Below, in pieces: positions 33,776 to 42,114 of a stretch of 59,229 bases of DNA. Under the pieces are notes generated by a model that saw nothing but the letters and a program-made list of their open reading frames with translations, was not told the DNA's origin and made no database searches. The DNA comes from JAXHUH01 sp034211175 (lineage in GTDB: Bacteria; Actinomycetota; Acidimicrobiia; Acidimicrobiales; CAIXPF01): contig JAXHUH010000076.1 in NCBI GenBank assembly GCA_034211175.1, positions 1 to 59,229 on the forward strand. The letters are read 5' to 3'. How positions within the stretch are numbered: position 1 is the first letter of the stretch; each line of letters starts with the position of its first letter. Both the position numbers and the translations under genes were made by a program.

Positions 33776-36733
33776 TCAACCGAGGCCGTTGCGCACGGCC
33801 CATGCCGCGACCTCCGATCGGTTGGCGACCCCGAGCTTGGCGAGGATGTTCGAGACGTGGACCCCGGCCGTCTTCCGCGAGATGTACAGCTTCTCGGCGA
33901 TCTCCACGTTCGTCATGCCCGCAGCCACGAGGGCGACGACCTCGTGCTCACGCCGGGTCAGCGCAGGCCCGTCGTCGCTGGTGGCCCGCTCGAGACGCCG
34001 GCGCGCCGCGGCGAGCTGGTGGACGCGCACGCCCCGCCAGCGCTCGAGCAACGGCGTCGCCGCGTCGAGGTGGCCCGCCGCCTCCTCGAGCCGCCCGGTC
34101 GCGATCCGGCATCGGGCCGACGCCACGTGGGCCGTCGCCACGAGCGGGCCTCCCCGGCTCACGGTGATCGGGCCGATCGCGGCCTCGAACCACCCGAGCG
34201 CCTCGTCCGTGCTGCCCTCGGCCTCCGCCACCAGCCCGCGGGCGACGTCGAGGGCGGCCATCCGCGACGACCGCGACGTCGACGCCGTCGGCTCGCCCAC
34301 CGCGTCGACGAGCCGGCGCAGCTCCTGGGCCTCGACCCCGGCTCGCACGGCACAGAGCACCGCCAGCTCGATGCCCTGGGCGTGGCGATGGCCGGTCGCC
34401 GGGTCGGCGGCCGACCGTCGGGCCAGCTCCGATGCGGCGGCGCCCAGGTGGTCCCGGGCGGCCCGCAGGTCCTGGTGCGCGGCGGCGAGCGCCGCGTCGA
34501 CGAGCCGACGGCCCGGGTCGACGGGGCCGGGCGCCCCGAGGACGCGGTCGGCGCCGAGCTCGTCGAGGATCGCGTCGGCTCGCTCGACGTCGCCGAGGTC
34601 GATCAACAGGCGCACCCGGTGGAGGATCGTCTTCGTCGGCGCCCGACTGCTCGACTGGTCGCCGAGCGGGTCGTCACCGAGCGCGTCGAGCACCGCCTCG
34701 GCGTCACCCTCTGCGGCGGAGGCGAACAGGACGACGTGGTGGTGCGCGGCGCCGCCCGAACCGGCGTCGCCACCGCCCTCGAGCAGGTCGAAGCCCGCGG
34801 TGCGGGCGGAGGCGGCCATGCGCTCCACGAACGCCCGCGCCCGCTGGGGTGAGTGGTCGGCGAGCGAGGCGACGTTGTTGAACGCACGGGCGGCGAGGAC
34901 GTGGTGGCCGGCGGCGGAGGCCTCGTCGCCCGTGCAGCGGAGCAGCTCCGCGCCCTGCGCCTCCATACCCGCGATGTCGAGCATGGCCGAGCCCTTCTCC
35001 ACCAGGGCGGCGAGGCGGGCCTCGTCGAGACCGACCGCCGCGGCCTCCCCGGCGGCCCGGTCGGCCCAGGCCACGGCCTCGACGGCGCGGTGGTCGAGCA
35101 TCAGGAGCTGGGCCACCGCCGCGACCGCCCGGGCCCGCTCCTCGCTCGGGCCGAGCTGGGCCACCAGCTCGCACAGCTCCTCGCGGCGGCGCCGGGAGGT
35201 CTCCCGATCGCCGAGGTCGTGGGCGATCCGGGCGGCGGACACGAGCGCGGCGACGGCGTCCTCCGGCCGCTCCGAGCGCCGGGCGGCAGCCAACCAGCGG
35301 GCGGCGTGGTCGGCGGCGTCGTCGAGGCGCACGCTCATCCACGCGGCCGTGGCGGCCTCGGCGAGGAGCACGAGGTCCTCGGGCGCGGACTCGAGGCCGA
35401 GCTCGGCGATCCACAGCGCCCGCCGGCACACGCCGCGCTGGCGGTACTCGACCGCGCCCCGTCGCGCCGCGTCGACCACGGCGTCGGTGTCGCCGGCTCC
35501 CGCGGCGTGGACGGCCAGCGCGGCGGGATCGGCGTCGCCGCGAGCGGTGAGCAGCTCGAGCGCGTCACGGTGCACGCGCCGGCGCTCCCGGGACAGCAGC
35601 TCGCCGGCGATGCACTCGGCGGTCAGGGCATGGCGGAACACGAAGACGTCGGGCGAGGTCTCCTCGACGAGGTCGGCGGCGACGAGACGACGCAACGACT
35701 CGACGACATCGGCCTCCGAGTGGCCGCTCACCGCCACGAGCACGTCGAAGTCCGGTTCGCTGCGGCCCGACAGCACGGCGAGCACGGCGGCGACCTGCCG
35801 CGTCCGCTCGTCGAGGCCCGTGAGCCGCAGCCGCACGAGCTCGGCCAGGTTCCACGGCAGCGGGGCCGTGGCTGCGGCGCTCACGTCATCGCCGACTGCC
35901 CGCAGCAGCTCCTCCACGACGTAGGGGTTGCCGCCGGTGCGGGCGTGGAGGGCCTCGACCACCGGCCGGGCCGGTCGCACACCCGAGACGGCCGTGACCA
36001 GCTGGGCGAGCTCGGTCTCGGACAGCCGATCGAGGGTCACGTGCTCGACGTCGCGGCGCCGTTCGAGCCGGAGGAGCATCTCCGCCGCCGGGGCCCGATG
36101 GGTGAGCGAGTCGGGCCGGGCCGTGCCGACGAGGACGACGCCGCTGGCGTGGCCGATGCGCTCGAAGACGGCGCACGACTCCGCGTCCATCCAGTGGAGG
36201 TCCTCGAAGACGACGATGCCGCCGTCGCCGACCAGGGAGACGATCAGGTCGGCGGCCCGCTCCACGAGACCGTCGATGCGCCGCCGGGCGGCCTGGGCGG
36301 GCAGCTCCGGGTCGAGCTGCGCGAGCTCCGATCGGAGCGCGCCGAGCCGATCGGGGACCTGGCCGGTGGCGGCGTCGGCGGTCGCGTCGAGCCGGTCGAG
36401 CAGGTCGAGGATGGCGTCGAACGAGCGGCCGAAGGCGGAGAGGTCGGACTGGCCGACGACGTAGCGACGGGGCGTCGCCCCGAGCAGCTCCTGGGTGAGC
36501 CGGGTCTTGCCGACGCCGGCCTCGCCGACGACGAGCACGACCGCCGACTCGCCCCGTTCCGTGAGCTCGCGCAGGCGCTGGAGGTGGGCGCGGCGGCCGA
36601 CCATGACGGGGCTCAGACCCCGGCGGCCCAGCTGCATCGGAGCGAGCGTAGTGCCGGCCCGGAGGCGGTCCGGTCGGCTTTCGGTCGCCACGGCTGCCGA
36701 CCGATCGGGCGAGGGTCCGTCGACGACAGCCAT
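33776..36733 (-). CDS. LuxR-family regulator with AAA ATPase domain (LAL type), paralogue 1
   Basis: A 985-residue protein colinear with the gene that follows it: MQLGRRGLSPVMVGRR, Walker A VGEAGVGKTRLTQEL, Walker B IVVFEDLHWMDAE, helical repeat middle, and a C-terminal LuxR domain (NVEIAEKLYISRKTAGVHVSNILAKLGVANRSE). The two C-termini are almost identical while the middles differ, so they probably bind similar DNA but sense different inputs. It has an extra 31-residue N-terminus. ATG 36733 lies 6 nt after TAGACC (complement of 36740-36745), supporting that start and leaderless translation. No target operon is evident nearby. Confidence 0.92.
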   Translation of the reverse strand: MAVVDGPSPDRSAAVATESRPDRLRAGTTLAPMQLGRRGLSPVMVGRRAHLQRLRELTERGESAVVLVVGEAGVGKTRLTQELLGATPRRYVVGQSDLSAFGRSFDAILDLLDRLDATADAATGQVPDRLGALRSELAQLDPELPAQAARRRIDGLVERAADLIVSLVGDGGIVVFEDLHWMDAESCAVFERIGHASGVVLVGTARPDSLTHRAPAAEMLLRLERRRDVEHVTLDRLSETELAQLVTAVSGVRPARPVVEALHARTGGNPYVVEELLRAVGDDVSAAATAPLPWNLAELVRLRLTGLDERTRQVAAVLAVLSGRSEPDFDVLVAVSGHSEADVVESLRRLVAADLVEETSPDVFVFRHALTAECIAGELLSRERRRVHRDALELLTARGDADPAALAVHAAGAGDTDAVVDAARRGAVEYRQRGVCRRALWIAELGLESAPEDLVLLAEAATAAWMSVRLDDAADHAARWLAAARRSERPEDAVAALVSAARIAHDLGDRETSRRRREELCELVAQLGPSEERARAVAAVAQLLMLDHRAVEAVAWADRAAGEAAAVGLDEARLAALVEKGSAMLDIAGMEAQGAELLRCTGDEASAAGHHVLAARAFNNVASLADHSPQRARAFVERMAASARTAGFDLLEGGGDAGSGGAAHHHVVLFASAAEGDAEAVLDALGDDPLGDQSSSRAPTKTILHRVRLLIDLGDVERADAILDELGADRVLGAPGPVDPGRRLVDAALAAAHQDLRAARDHLGAAASELARRSAADPATGHRHAQGIELAVLCAVRAGVEAQELRRLVDAVGEPTASTSRSSRMAALDVARGLVAEAEGSTDEALGWFEAAIGPITVSRGGPLVATAHVASARCRIATGRLEEAAGHLDAATPLLERWRGVRVHQLAAARRRLERATSDDGPALTRREHEVVALVAAGMTNVEIAEKLYISRKTAGVHVSNILAKLGVANRSEVAAWAVRNGLG

Positions 36734-36826
36734 GAGGACGGTCTAGGCGAGGACGTGGACCATCGAAAGGGCCACTTGTGGCGCGTGGCCCCGGCCGCGC
36801 CCCCGAACGCGGCCGAGGGCCCGGCG

Positions 36827-36857
36827 GTCGGGAGATCCGCCGGGCCCACGGCCGGGA
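36827..36857 (-). terminator. Strong hairpin after the 62-residue gene
   Basis: GGGCCCGGCGG (36827-36837) and CCGCCGGGCCC (36847-36857) form an 11-bp perfect stem with a nine-base loop. It is 37 bp downstream of the stop of the small minus-strand gene and upstream of the LuxR promoter, so it would insulate the two units. Confidence 0.7.
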
Positions 36858-36894
36858 CGCGTCGTCGAGGTCGGCGCGGCCACCCGTCCCGGGG

Positions 36895-37083
36895 TCAGGC
36901 CGCGGTGTCGAGGTCGGTGGCGTCGAGCGCCGGCCGGCGCCGCACGCGGTGCACGAGTGCCGTGGGTGGGCTCTCCGCGCCGCTGCGACGGTTCTGGCGG
37001 CGCCACGGGGCGGCGGCGCGCATCAGCTCGGCGCGGCGTCCGGCGACGGCGGCGCTGGTCGAGGTGGGGAAGGTCGGCTCCAT
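36895..37083 (-). CDS. Small basic protein, 62 residues
   Basis: The frame MEPTFPTSTSAAVAGRRAEL...DATDLDTAA has AGGAG six to seven bases before its ATG and a strong hairpin after its stop, which together make a real small gene likely. The centre is Arg-rich (RAAAPWRRQNRRSG, HRVRRRP) and the ends are neutral or acidic. It has no membrane segment, Cys or recognisable domain. It lies between the LuxR pair and the acylphosphatase/Maf pair, with a cluster of GGCTCAG/CTGAGCC motifs upstream. No function is proposed. Confidence 0.55.
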   Translation of the reverse strand: MEPTFPTSTSAAVAGRRAELMRAAAPWRRQNRRSGAESPPTALVHRVRRRPALDATDLDTAA

Positions 37084-37135
37084 CGGAGGCTCCTGTGGGC
37101 ATCGGGTCGGGTGGTGACGCTGACATGATCCGCGC

Positions 37136-37260
37136 CTGAGCCGACCGCCCGCATCGGGAACCTGCCGTGTTCTCACCGCCCCGACGGCTCAGACATGTGA
37201 CGTCCGCAACGGCTCAGGCCCTGAGCCGCTGCGTTCCCGCCTGAGCCGCTGCGTTCCCAC
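37136..37260. promoter_or_regulatory. Cluster of CTGAGCC/GGCTCAG motifs
   Basis: Five occurrences lie within 112 bp: 37136-37142, 37186-37192, 37211-37217, 37221-37227 and 37241-37247. Two of them form the hairpin GGCTCAGGCCCTGAGCC (37211-37227). A 20-bp direct repeat (37221-37240 and 37241-37260, one mismatch) includes the last two. The cluster lies upstream of the small gene and downstream of acylphosphatase; it could be an operator array or a terminator remnant. Confidence 0.5.
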
Positions 37261-37298
37261 CTGCGCCGATCGGGCCCGCGCCCTTGACCGACGGGGGA

Positions 37299-37598
37299 TC
37301 AGCGGCGAACGGTGAAGGTCCGCTCGCCGGTGGGCGGCCGGGTCGCGACCTCGACCCCGGTGACCCGGGCCGCCGGGGGCCCCTCGTGGGTCCACGCCAC
37401 GACCTCGTCGACCGCGGCGGCCGGCCCCTCGACCTCGGCCTCGACGCGACCGTCGGCCAGGTTTCGGGCCCATCCGCCGAGCCCGCGTGCCGTGGCCTGG
37501 TCGCGCAGCGATGCCCGGTAGAACACGCCCTGCACGCGGCCCGAGATCAGCAGGTGGCAGCGCACCGTCCCGTCACCGTCGACCGATGTGCCGGTCAT
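37299..37598 (-). CDS. Acylphosphatase
   Basis: A 99-residue enzyme that hydrolyses carboxyl-phosphate bonds such as acetyl phosphate. The signature is complete: SGRVQGVFYR (catalytic Arg28) and GGWARNLADGRVE (catalytic Asn46). Size and motif spacing are typical. ATG 37598 starts 4 bp after the Maf stop, so the gene is the second of a two-gene unit. A basic extension further upstream is possible in the frame but overlaps Maf and looks non-coding. Confidence 0.93.
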   Translation of the reverse strand: MTGTSVDGDGTVRCHLLISGRVQGVFYRASLRDQATARGLGGWARNLADGRVEAEVEGPAAAVDEVVAWTHEGPPAARVTGVEVATRPPTGERTFTVRR

Positions 37599-37602
37599 GG
37601 GG

Positions 37603-38250
37603 TCACGAGCACGGGTCGACGGTCGCGGTGCGGGCGTCGACCACACACGTCAGGCCGGCCGGGTGGCAGGCGGGCGCGACCACGTCGGCGACGCCGGCGA
37701 GGCGCAGCACCGCGGCGACGTCGCAGATCGGCAGACCGACCACGTTGGCCCGACAGCCGATCACCTCGGTGATGACCGCCGGGTCGGTGTGCTGCACGGC
37801 GAGCCCGCCGGCCTTGTCCTCCCACACACCGGAGTCCAGGTAGGCGGCCAGCTCGGCCTCCGACAGCTCGGCGATCACGCAGGTGCTGCGGCTCAGCCGG
37901 TCGATCCGGCCGCCGTCGCCACCCTGCGCGACCGACACCGCGGTGAGCACCTCGACGGTGAGGCCGGCCATCTGGCGCAGCGTCATCTCGACCTCGGCCC
38001 GGTCGCGGGGCTTGCCGAGGGCGCGGAGGCCGGCGAGGACGATGGTGTCGGAGCCGATGACGAGGTCGTCGGGCGAGGCGGTGGCGGCGACGGCCTCGGC
38101 CTTGGCCGCGGCCGTGTCGTACACGTAGCGCTCGGCGCCGACGCCGGGCGGCTCACCCTCGTCGACATCGGCCGGTCGCACGTCGAACTCGACACCGAGC
38201 GTGGTCAACAGCTGGCGACGACGGGGGGAGGCGGAGGCGAGGATCAGCAT
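37603..38250 (-). CDS. Maf-family nucleoside triphosphate pyrophosphatase
   Basis: A 215-residue house-cleaning pyrophosphatase that hydrolyses non-canonical or certain canonical NTPs to NMP and PPi. It starts MLILASASPRRRQLL (substrate loop), with VIGSDTIV carrying the catalytic Asp, LGKPRD (Lys) and DKAGGLAVQ, all diagnostic. The C-terminus is extended slightly with three Cys (PICDVAAV, ACHPAGLTCVV). It heads a unit with acylphosphatase and is divergent from the pilus locus, with 253 bp between starts. Confidence 0.93.
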   Translation of the reverse strand: MLILASASPRRRQLLTTLGVEFDVRPADVDEGEPPGVGAERYVYDTAAAKAEAVAATASPDDLVIGSDTIVLAGLRALGKPRDRAEVEMTLRQMAGLTVEVLTAVSVAQGGDGGRIDRLSRSTCVIAELSEAELAAYLDSGVWEDKAGGLAVQHTDPAVITEVIGCRANVVGLPICDVAAVLRLAGVADVVAPACHPAGLTCVVDARTATVDPCS

Positions 38251-38503
38251 CGGCCGCCACCCGGGCGGGGGTGCGGGCTCACGACCCGGCGACCCGCTGA
38301 CCTGGCCTGATCACTGCCACCGGACCATGGTCCCACGATTCGCCGTCGATGGGACACATGGCCCACGTTGACTTCACCGCGCGGGTGTATGGCCACCCAG
38401 CGCGGTTGGTTCAACGTTCGTCCTGCCGGAGCGCACCGCTCCCAGCAGCACCGCCCCGGCGAGTTCCCACCGCACGAACCCCGTGAACCCGAGGAGTCCT
38501 TCG
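38251..38503. other. Divergent region between maf and the pilus locus
   Basis: No gene is seen. The palindrome GGACCATGGTCC lies near 38322-38333. TTGACT near 38369 followed 14 bp later by TATGGC could be a suboptimal promoter for the pilin gene. The pilin Shine-Dalgarno GAGGAG is close to the right end. Confidence 0.35.
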
Positions 38504-38695
38504 ATGAACGCAGCCATGACTCGCCTGTACGTCGCCATCGTCAACGTCCGCGACGAGGAGCACGGGGCGTCCGCTGCCGAGTACGGGATGATGGTCGCCC
38601 TCATCGCCGCCCTGATCGTCGGCCTCGTGGCCACCCTCGGCGGTCACGTCGTCGACTTCTTCAACGACACCAACACGGCGCTCGAGGGCGTCTGA
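38504..38695 (+). CDS. flp: Flp-family type IVb pilin
   Basis: A 63-residue prepilin. The basic leader is followed by the cleavage site G|ASAAEYGMMV: Glu at +5 and Tyr at +6 are the hallmark pair of Flp pilins, and the hydrophobic helix VALIAALIVGLVATLGG provides the assembly core. It is the main subunit of the Tad pilus used for surface adhesion. AGGAG seven bases upstream supports ATG 38504. It is separated by about 150 bp from cpaB, allowing higher expression of the pilin than of the machine. The prepilin peptidase gene is not in the window. Confidence 0.93.
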   Translation: MNAAMTRLYVAIVNVRDEEHGASAAEYGMMVALIAALIVGLVATLGGHVVDFFNDTNTALEGV

Positions 38696-38849
38696 GCCCA
38701 GCGCTCGACGGATCGACGCATCGACGTCACGACACGAACGCCGGTCGGCGGCCCTGCTCCACCGGGCCGCCACCGGCGTTCGGCGCGATCCGGCGGCGGT
38801 TGATCCATCGCCCCGTCCCCGGCACCCCAGTTCTCCCGAAAGGAACGTC

Positions 38850-39602
38850 ATGCCCCGCAGAGCTCTCCTCCTCGGCGCCGCCGGTCTCTGCGCCGTCCTC
38901 GCCCTCGCCGTCATCGTGTTCGGCGGCGGCAACGACGATGCGGCCGCGGCGGCGCCCGAAGGGTCGACGGACGTCCTCGTCGCCTCGGCCGACCTCGCCG
39001 CCGGCACCCTGGTCGACCGCATCGGCGGCGATGTCGAGGTGATCACCGTCTCGGCCGAGGGCCTGCCCGCCGGGGTGCTCACCGACGCCGGGGCGCTCGA
39101 CACCTACGGCGGGCAGGTGCTCGTCACCGACATCGACGCCGGGACACCCGTGCTCCCGTCCGCGTTCGGCACCCCCGACGACCTCCGCAACGAGACGGCC
39201 GCCGTCCCCGTGCCCGAGGGCATGGTCGAGGTGAGCGTGACCCTCGAGCCCCAGCGAGTCGTGGGTGGTCGTCTGCGACCCGGCGACACGGTCGCCGTCG
39301 TCGGCTCGTTCGACGGCGAGACGCAGCGCACGAAGATCCTCGTCCGCCAGGCCGTCGTGACCGCCGTGCAGACCGAGTCGCTCCCCGAGTCCGACGTCGG
39401 CGACGGCGCCGTCGAGGCCGCCCCGACCGCCAACTTCATCGTCGGCGTCGCGGTGAGCCCGGCCGACCTCGAGCGGGTCGTCTACACCCAGGAGTGGGGC
39501 AACGTCTACCTCGCCGTCGATCCGACATCGACGTCGCTCGCGCCGACCACGGGCCAGACCGGTGCCTCGGTCACCAACGACCTCGCAGCGGTGGCGTCGT
39601 GA
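38850..39602 (+). CDS. cpaB: Flp pilus assembly protein CpaB/RcpC
   Basis: A 250-residue protein with one N-terminal membrane segment (LLLGAAGLCAVLALAVIVFGG), then an SAF-type domain (TDVLVASADLAAGTLVD) and the CpaB fold (VSVTLEPQRVVGGRLRPGDTVAVVGSF). In Gram-negative systems it works with the secretin; here no secretin gene is seen, as expected for a one-membrane cell, so its role is probably at the wall. GAAAGGA precedes the ATG. The stop overlaps the GTG of cpaF. Confidence 0.88.
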   Translation: MPRRALLLGAAGLCAVLALAVIVFGGGNDDAAAAAPEGSTDVLVASADLAAGTLVDRIGGDVEVITVSAEGLPAGVLTDAGALDTYGGQVLVTDIDAGTPVLPSAFGTPDDLRNETAAVPVPEGMVEVSVTLEPQRVVGGRLRPGDTVAVVGSFDGETQRTKILVRQAVVTAVQTESLPESDVGDGAVEAAPTANFIVGVAVSPADLERVVYTQEWGNVYLAVDPTSTSLAPTTGQTGASVTNDLAAVAS

Positions 39603-41134
39603 TCGGCTGGAACCGGAACCGGGCCGCCGACGGCGCGGACGCCGACTGGGACGCCGGGGCCGACGCCGTCGCCGTCGCCCGGGCCCAGGCGGAGGCCTAC
39701 GCCCGTGAGCTGGCCGAGGCCCGTGGCGCCGGGGCCGACGACGAGCCGGGCTCGTCCCGACCGACCGGCGACCACCGCGGGGGCGACACCGCCGACGAGC
39801 GCCGGTCGACGCACCTCCCGGTGCCGGCCGGCGACGACCGCCTCGACGCCGACGACCTCTACGCCATCCTGATCGCCGATGTGCGCGACGAGCTGTTCGA
39901 CCGGCTCGGCTCGCGCCTCTACGACCGCAGCCTGAGCGACGAGTACCTCGAGCGCTTCGTGGTCGAGACGATCGGCGAGGTGCTGCGCGAACGGCGCACC
40001 GACCTCGACCCCGAGCTCGCCCAGCTGCTCGTCGAGGAGATCTGCGACGACGTCCTGCGCCACGGCCCGATCGAGCCGCTGCTGCGCGACGAGACCGTCA
40101 CCGAGATCATGGTGTCGGGCACCGAGCCGATCTTCGTCGAGCGCAACGGCGTCGTCGTGGAGACGACCGTGCGGTTCAGCACCGACGACCAGCTCCGCCG
40201 GGTCATCGACCGCATCGTGAGCCGGGTCGGGCGCCGCATCGACGAGTCCTCCCCGATGGTCGACGCCCGCCTCCCCGACGGGTCCCGGGTCAACGCGGTC
40301 ATCCCCCCGCTGGTCGTGGACGGGTCGGCGCTCACCATCCGCAAGTTCGCGGCCCGGGCGTTCGAGCCCGCCGACCTGGTGCGCAATCGGACCCTGACCG
40401 CCGAGGTCGGCCAGCTCCTCGAGGCCGGGGTCCGGGGCAAGCTGAACGTCCTCGTCTCCGGGGGCACCGGCGCCGGCAAGACCACGCTCCTCAACGTCCT
40501 GTCCCGGTTCATTCCGGCCCGGGAGCGGATCGTGACCGTCGAGGACTCGGTCGAGCTCCGCCTCCACCAGCGCCACGTGATCCGCCTCGAGGCCCGCCCG
40601 GCCAACGTCGAGGGCGTCGGGGAGGTCACGATCCGCGACCTGGTGCGCAACTCGCTGCGCATGCGGCCCGACCGGATCGTCGTCGGCGAGGTCCGCGGCG
40701 GCGAGGCCCTCGACATGCTCCAGGCCATGAACACGGGCCACGAGGGCTCGATGTCGACGCTGCACGCCAACAGCCCCCGCGACGCCGTCGCCCGCCTCGA
40801 GACGATGGTCCTCATGGCCGGCCTCGACCTCCCGGCCCGGGCCGTGCGCGACCAGATCGCGGCGGCCGTCGACGTCATCGTGCAGATCAACCGCACGGCC
40901 GACGGCGCCCGCCGGATCACCCGCGTCACCGAGGTCGTCGGCATGGAGGGCGATGTCGTCACCCTCGCCGACCTCTTCGTGTTCGACCACACGCTCGGAC
41001 GACTGCGGCCCACCGGCCTGCGCCCGATGTTCGCCGACAAGCTGACCGAGCACGGCGAGACGCTGGCGCCGCAGCTGTTCTTCGACGCCGGCCCGACCGA
41101 GCTCGGCCCGATGCACGTCGGGAACCACCGATGA
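39599..41134 (+). CDS. cpaF: Flp pilus assembly ATPase CpaF/TadA
   Basis: A 511-residue secretion ATPase (GspE family, CpaF subgroup). A disordered acidic N-terminus (1-80) precedes the N-domain. Walker A is GGTGAGKTTLL (about 287-297), the Asp box IVTVEDSVEL, Walker B RMRPDRIVVGEVRGGEA and the His box MNTGHEGSMSTLHANSPRDA. It powers extension of the pilus through TadB and TadC. GTG 39599 overlaps the cpaB stop, and its own stop overlaps tadB, so translation is coupled. It is the most conserved gene of the locus. Confidence 0.95.
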   Translation: MIGWNRNRAADGADADWDAGADAVAVARAQAEAYARELAEARGAGADDEPGSSRPTGDHRGGDTADERRSTHLPVPAGDDRLDADDLYAILIADVRDELFDRLGSRLYDRSLSDEYLERFVVETIGEVLRERRTDLDPELAQLLVEEICDDVLRHGPIEPLLRDETVTEIMVSGTEPIFVERNGVVVETTVRFSTDDQLRRVIDRIVSRVGRRIDESSPMVDARLPDGSRVNAVIPPLVVDGSALTIRKFAARAFEPADLVRNRTLTAEVGQLLEAGVRGKLNVLVSGGTGAGKTTLLNVLSRFIPARERIVTVEDSVELRLHQRHVIRLEARPANVEGVGEVTIRDLVRNSLRMRPDRIVVGEVRGGEALDMLQAMNTGHEGSMSTLHANSPRDAVARLETMVLMAGLDLPARAVRDQIAAAVDVIVQINRTADGARRITRVTEVVGMEGDVVTLADLFVFDHTLGRLRPTGLRPMFADKLTEHGETLAPQLFFDAGPTELGPMHVGNHR

Positions 41135-42099
41135 CCGCCCTCGTCGCGTTGCTCGCCCTCGTGGCGCTCGCGCTGACGGTCGCCGCGTTCGTCGGGGGCG
41201 ATCAGGCCGACGCAGCCCCGGCGGCTGCGTCCTCCACGGCGGCTGCGTCCTCCCCGGCGGCGACGGGCGCGCCCGGGCCGATCGACGGCGTCGACCGGCT
41301 CGGGCAGGTCCACGCCTCGGTCGTGGGTTACACCGAGCGGCGGCTGCGCAGCAGCGGTCGGAACCGCTCGCTCGGCCGGCGCCTCGAGCGGGCCGGCAGT
41401 CGGTTCCGCCCGGCGGAGTGGGTCGTGCTCGTCGCCGGTCTCACCGTCACCGGGGCCATCGTCGGTGGCGTCCTCCTCGGGCCCGGCGGCGTCGTGCTCG
41501 GTGTCGTCGCGGTCGTCTTCGGAAACCACCTGTGGACGGGGCGGGCGACGTCGCGCCGCCAGCAGGCGTTCGCCCGCCAGCTCCCCGACATGCTCGGGCT
41601 GCTGTCGTCGGGCATGCGGGCCGGCCAGGGCCTGGTCGCAGCGCTCGACAACGTGGCCGACGAGGCCGAGGCACCGATGAGCGAGGAGCTCACCCGGGTC
41701 CTCGCCGAGCACCGCCTCGGCCGCGACCTCACCGAGGCGCTCCGGGCGATGGCGGAGCGGGTCGGCGGTCGCGACATCGCCTGGGTCGTGGGTGCGATGG
41801 AGATCAACCGCGAGGTCGGCGGCGACCTCAGTGGCGTCCTCGACCAGGTCGCCGACACCATCCGCGACCGGGAGCGGGTTCGCGGCCAGATCAAGGCGCT
41901 GAGCGCCGAGGGGCGGCTCTCCGCCTACATCCTCTGCGCCCTCCCCCCGCTCGTCCTCGTCCTCTTCCGGCTGATCAACCCCGGCTACGTGAGCGAGCTG
42001 ACCGGCACCTTCGTCGGTTGGGCGCTGCTCGGCCTCGCCACCTTCCTCCTCGTCGTCGGCACCGCGTGGCTCCGTCGGCTGGTCCGGTTCTCGTACTGA
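41131..42099 (+). CDS. tadB: Tad pilus membrane platform protein TadB
   Basis: A 322-residue inner-membrane protein of the T2SSF family. An N-terminal segment and an Ala/Ser/Pro-rich linker precede two central segments, then the cytosolic T2SSF domain (FARQLPDMLGLLSSGMRAGQGLVAALDNVADEAEAPMSEEL, EINREVGGDLSGVLDQVADTIRDRERVRGQIKALSAEGR) and two C-terminal segments. It forms the platform on which CpaF acts, together with TadC. The start overlaps the cpaF stop by four bases. Confidence 0.93.
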   Translation: MTALVALLALVALALTVAAFVGGDQADAAPAAASSTAAASSPAATGAPGPIDGVDRLGQVHASVVGYTERRLRSSGRNRSLGRRLERAGSRFRPAEWVVLVAGLTVTGAIVGGVLLGPGGVVLGVVAVVFGNHLWTGRATSRRQQAFARQLPDMLGLLSSGMRAGQGLVAALDNVADEAEAPMSEELTRVLAEHRLGRDLTEALRAMAERVGGRDIAWVVGAMEINREVGGDLSGVLDQVADTIRDRERVRGQIKALSAEGRLSAYILCALPPLVLVLFRLINPGYVSELTGTFVGWALLGLATFLLVVGTAWLRRLVRFSY

Positions 42100-42114
42100 A
42101 CAGGGGCGCATGAC

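Noticed and set aside
30589..34167. A 1,192-residue open frame on the plus strand
   Set aside because: Antisense to the LuxR-type gene and the hairpin array; no recognisable motif, while the minus strand encodes clear Walker and LuxR motifs.
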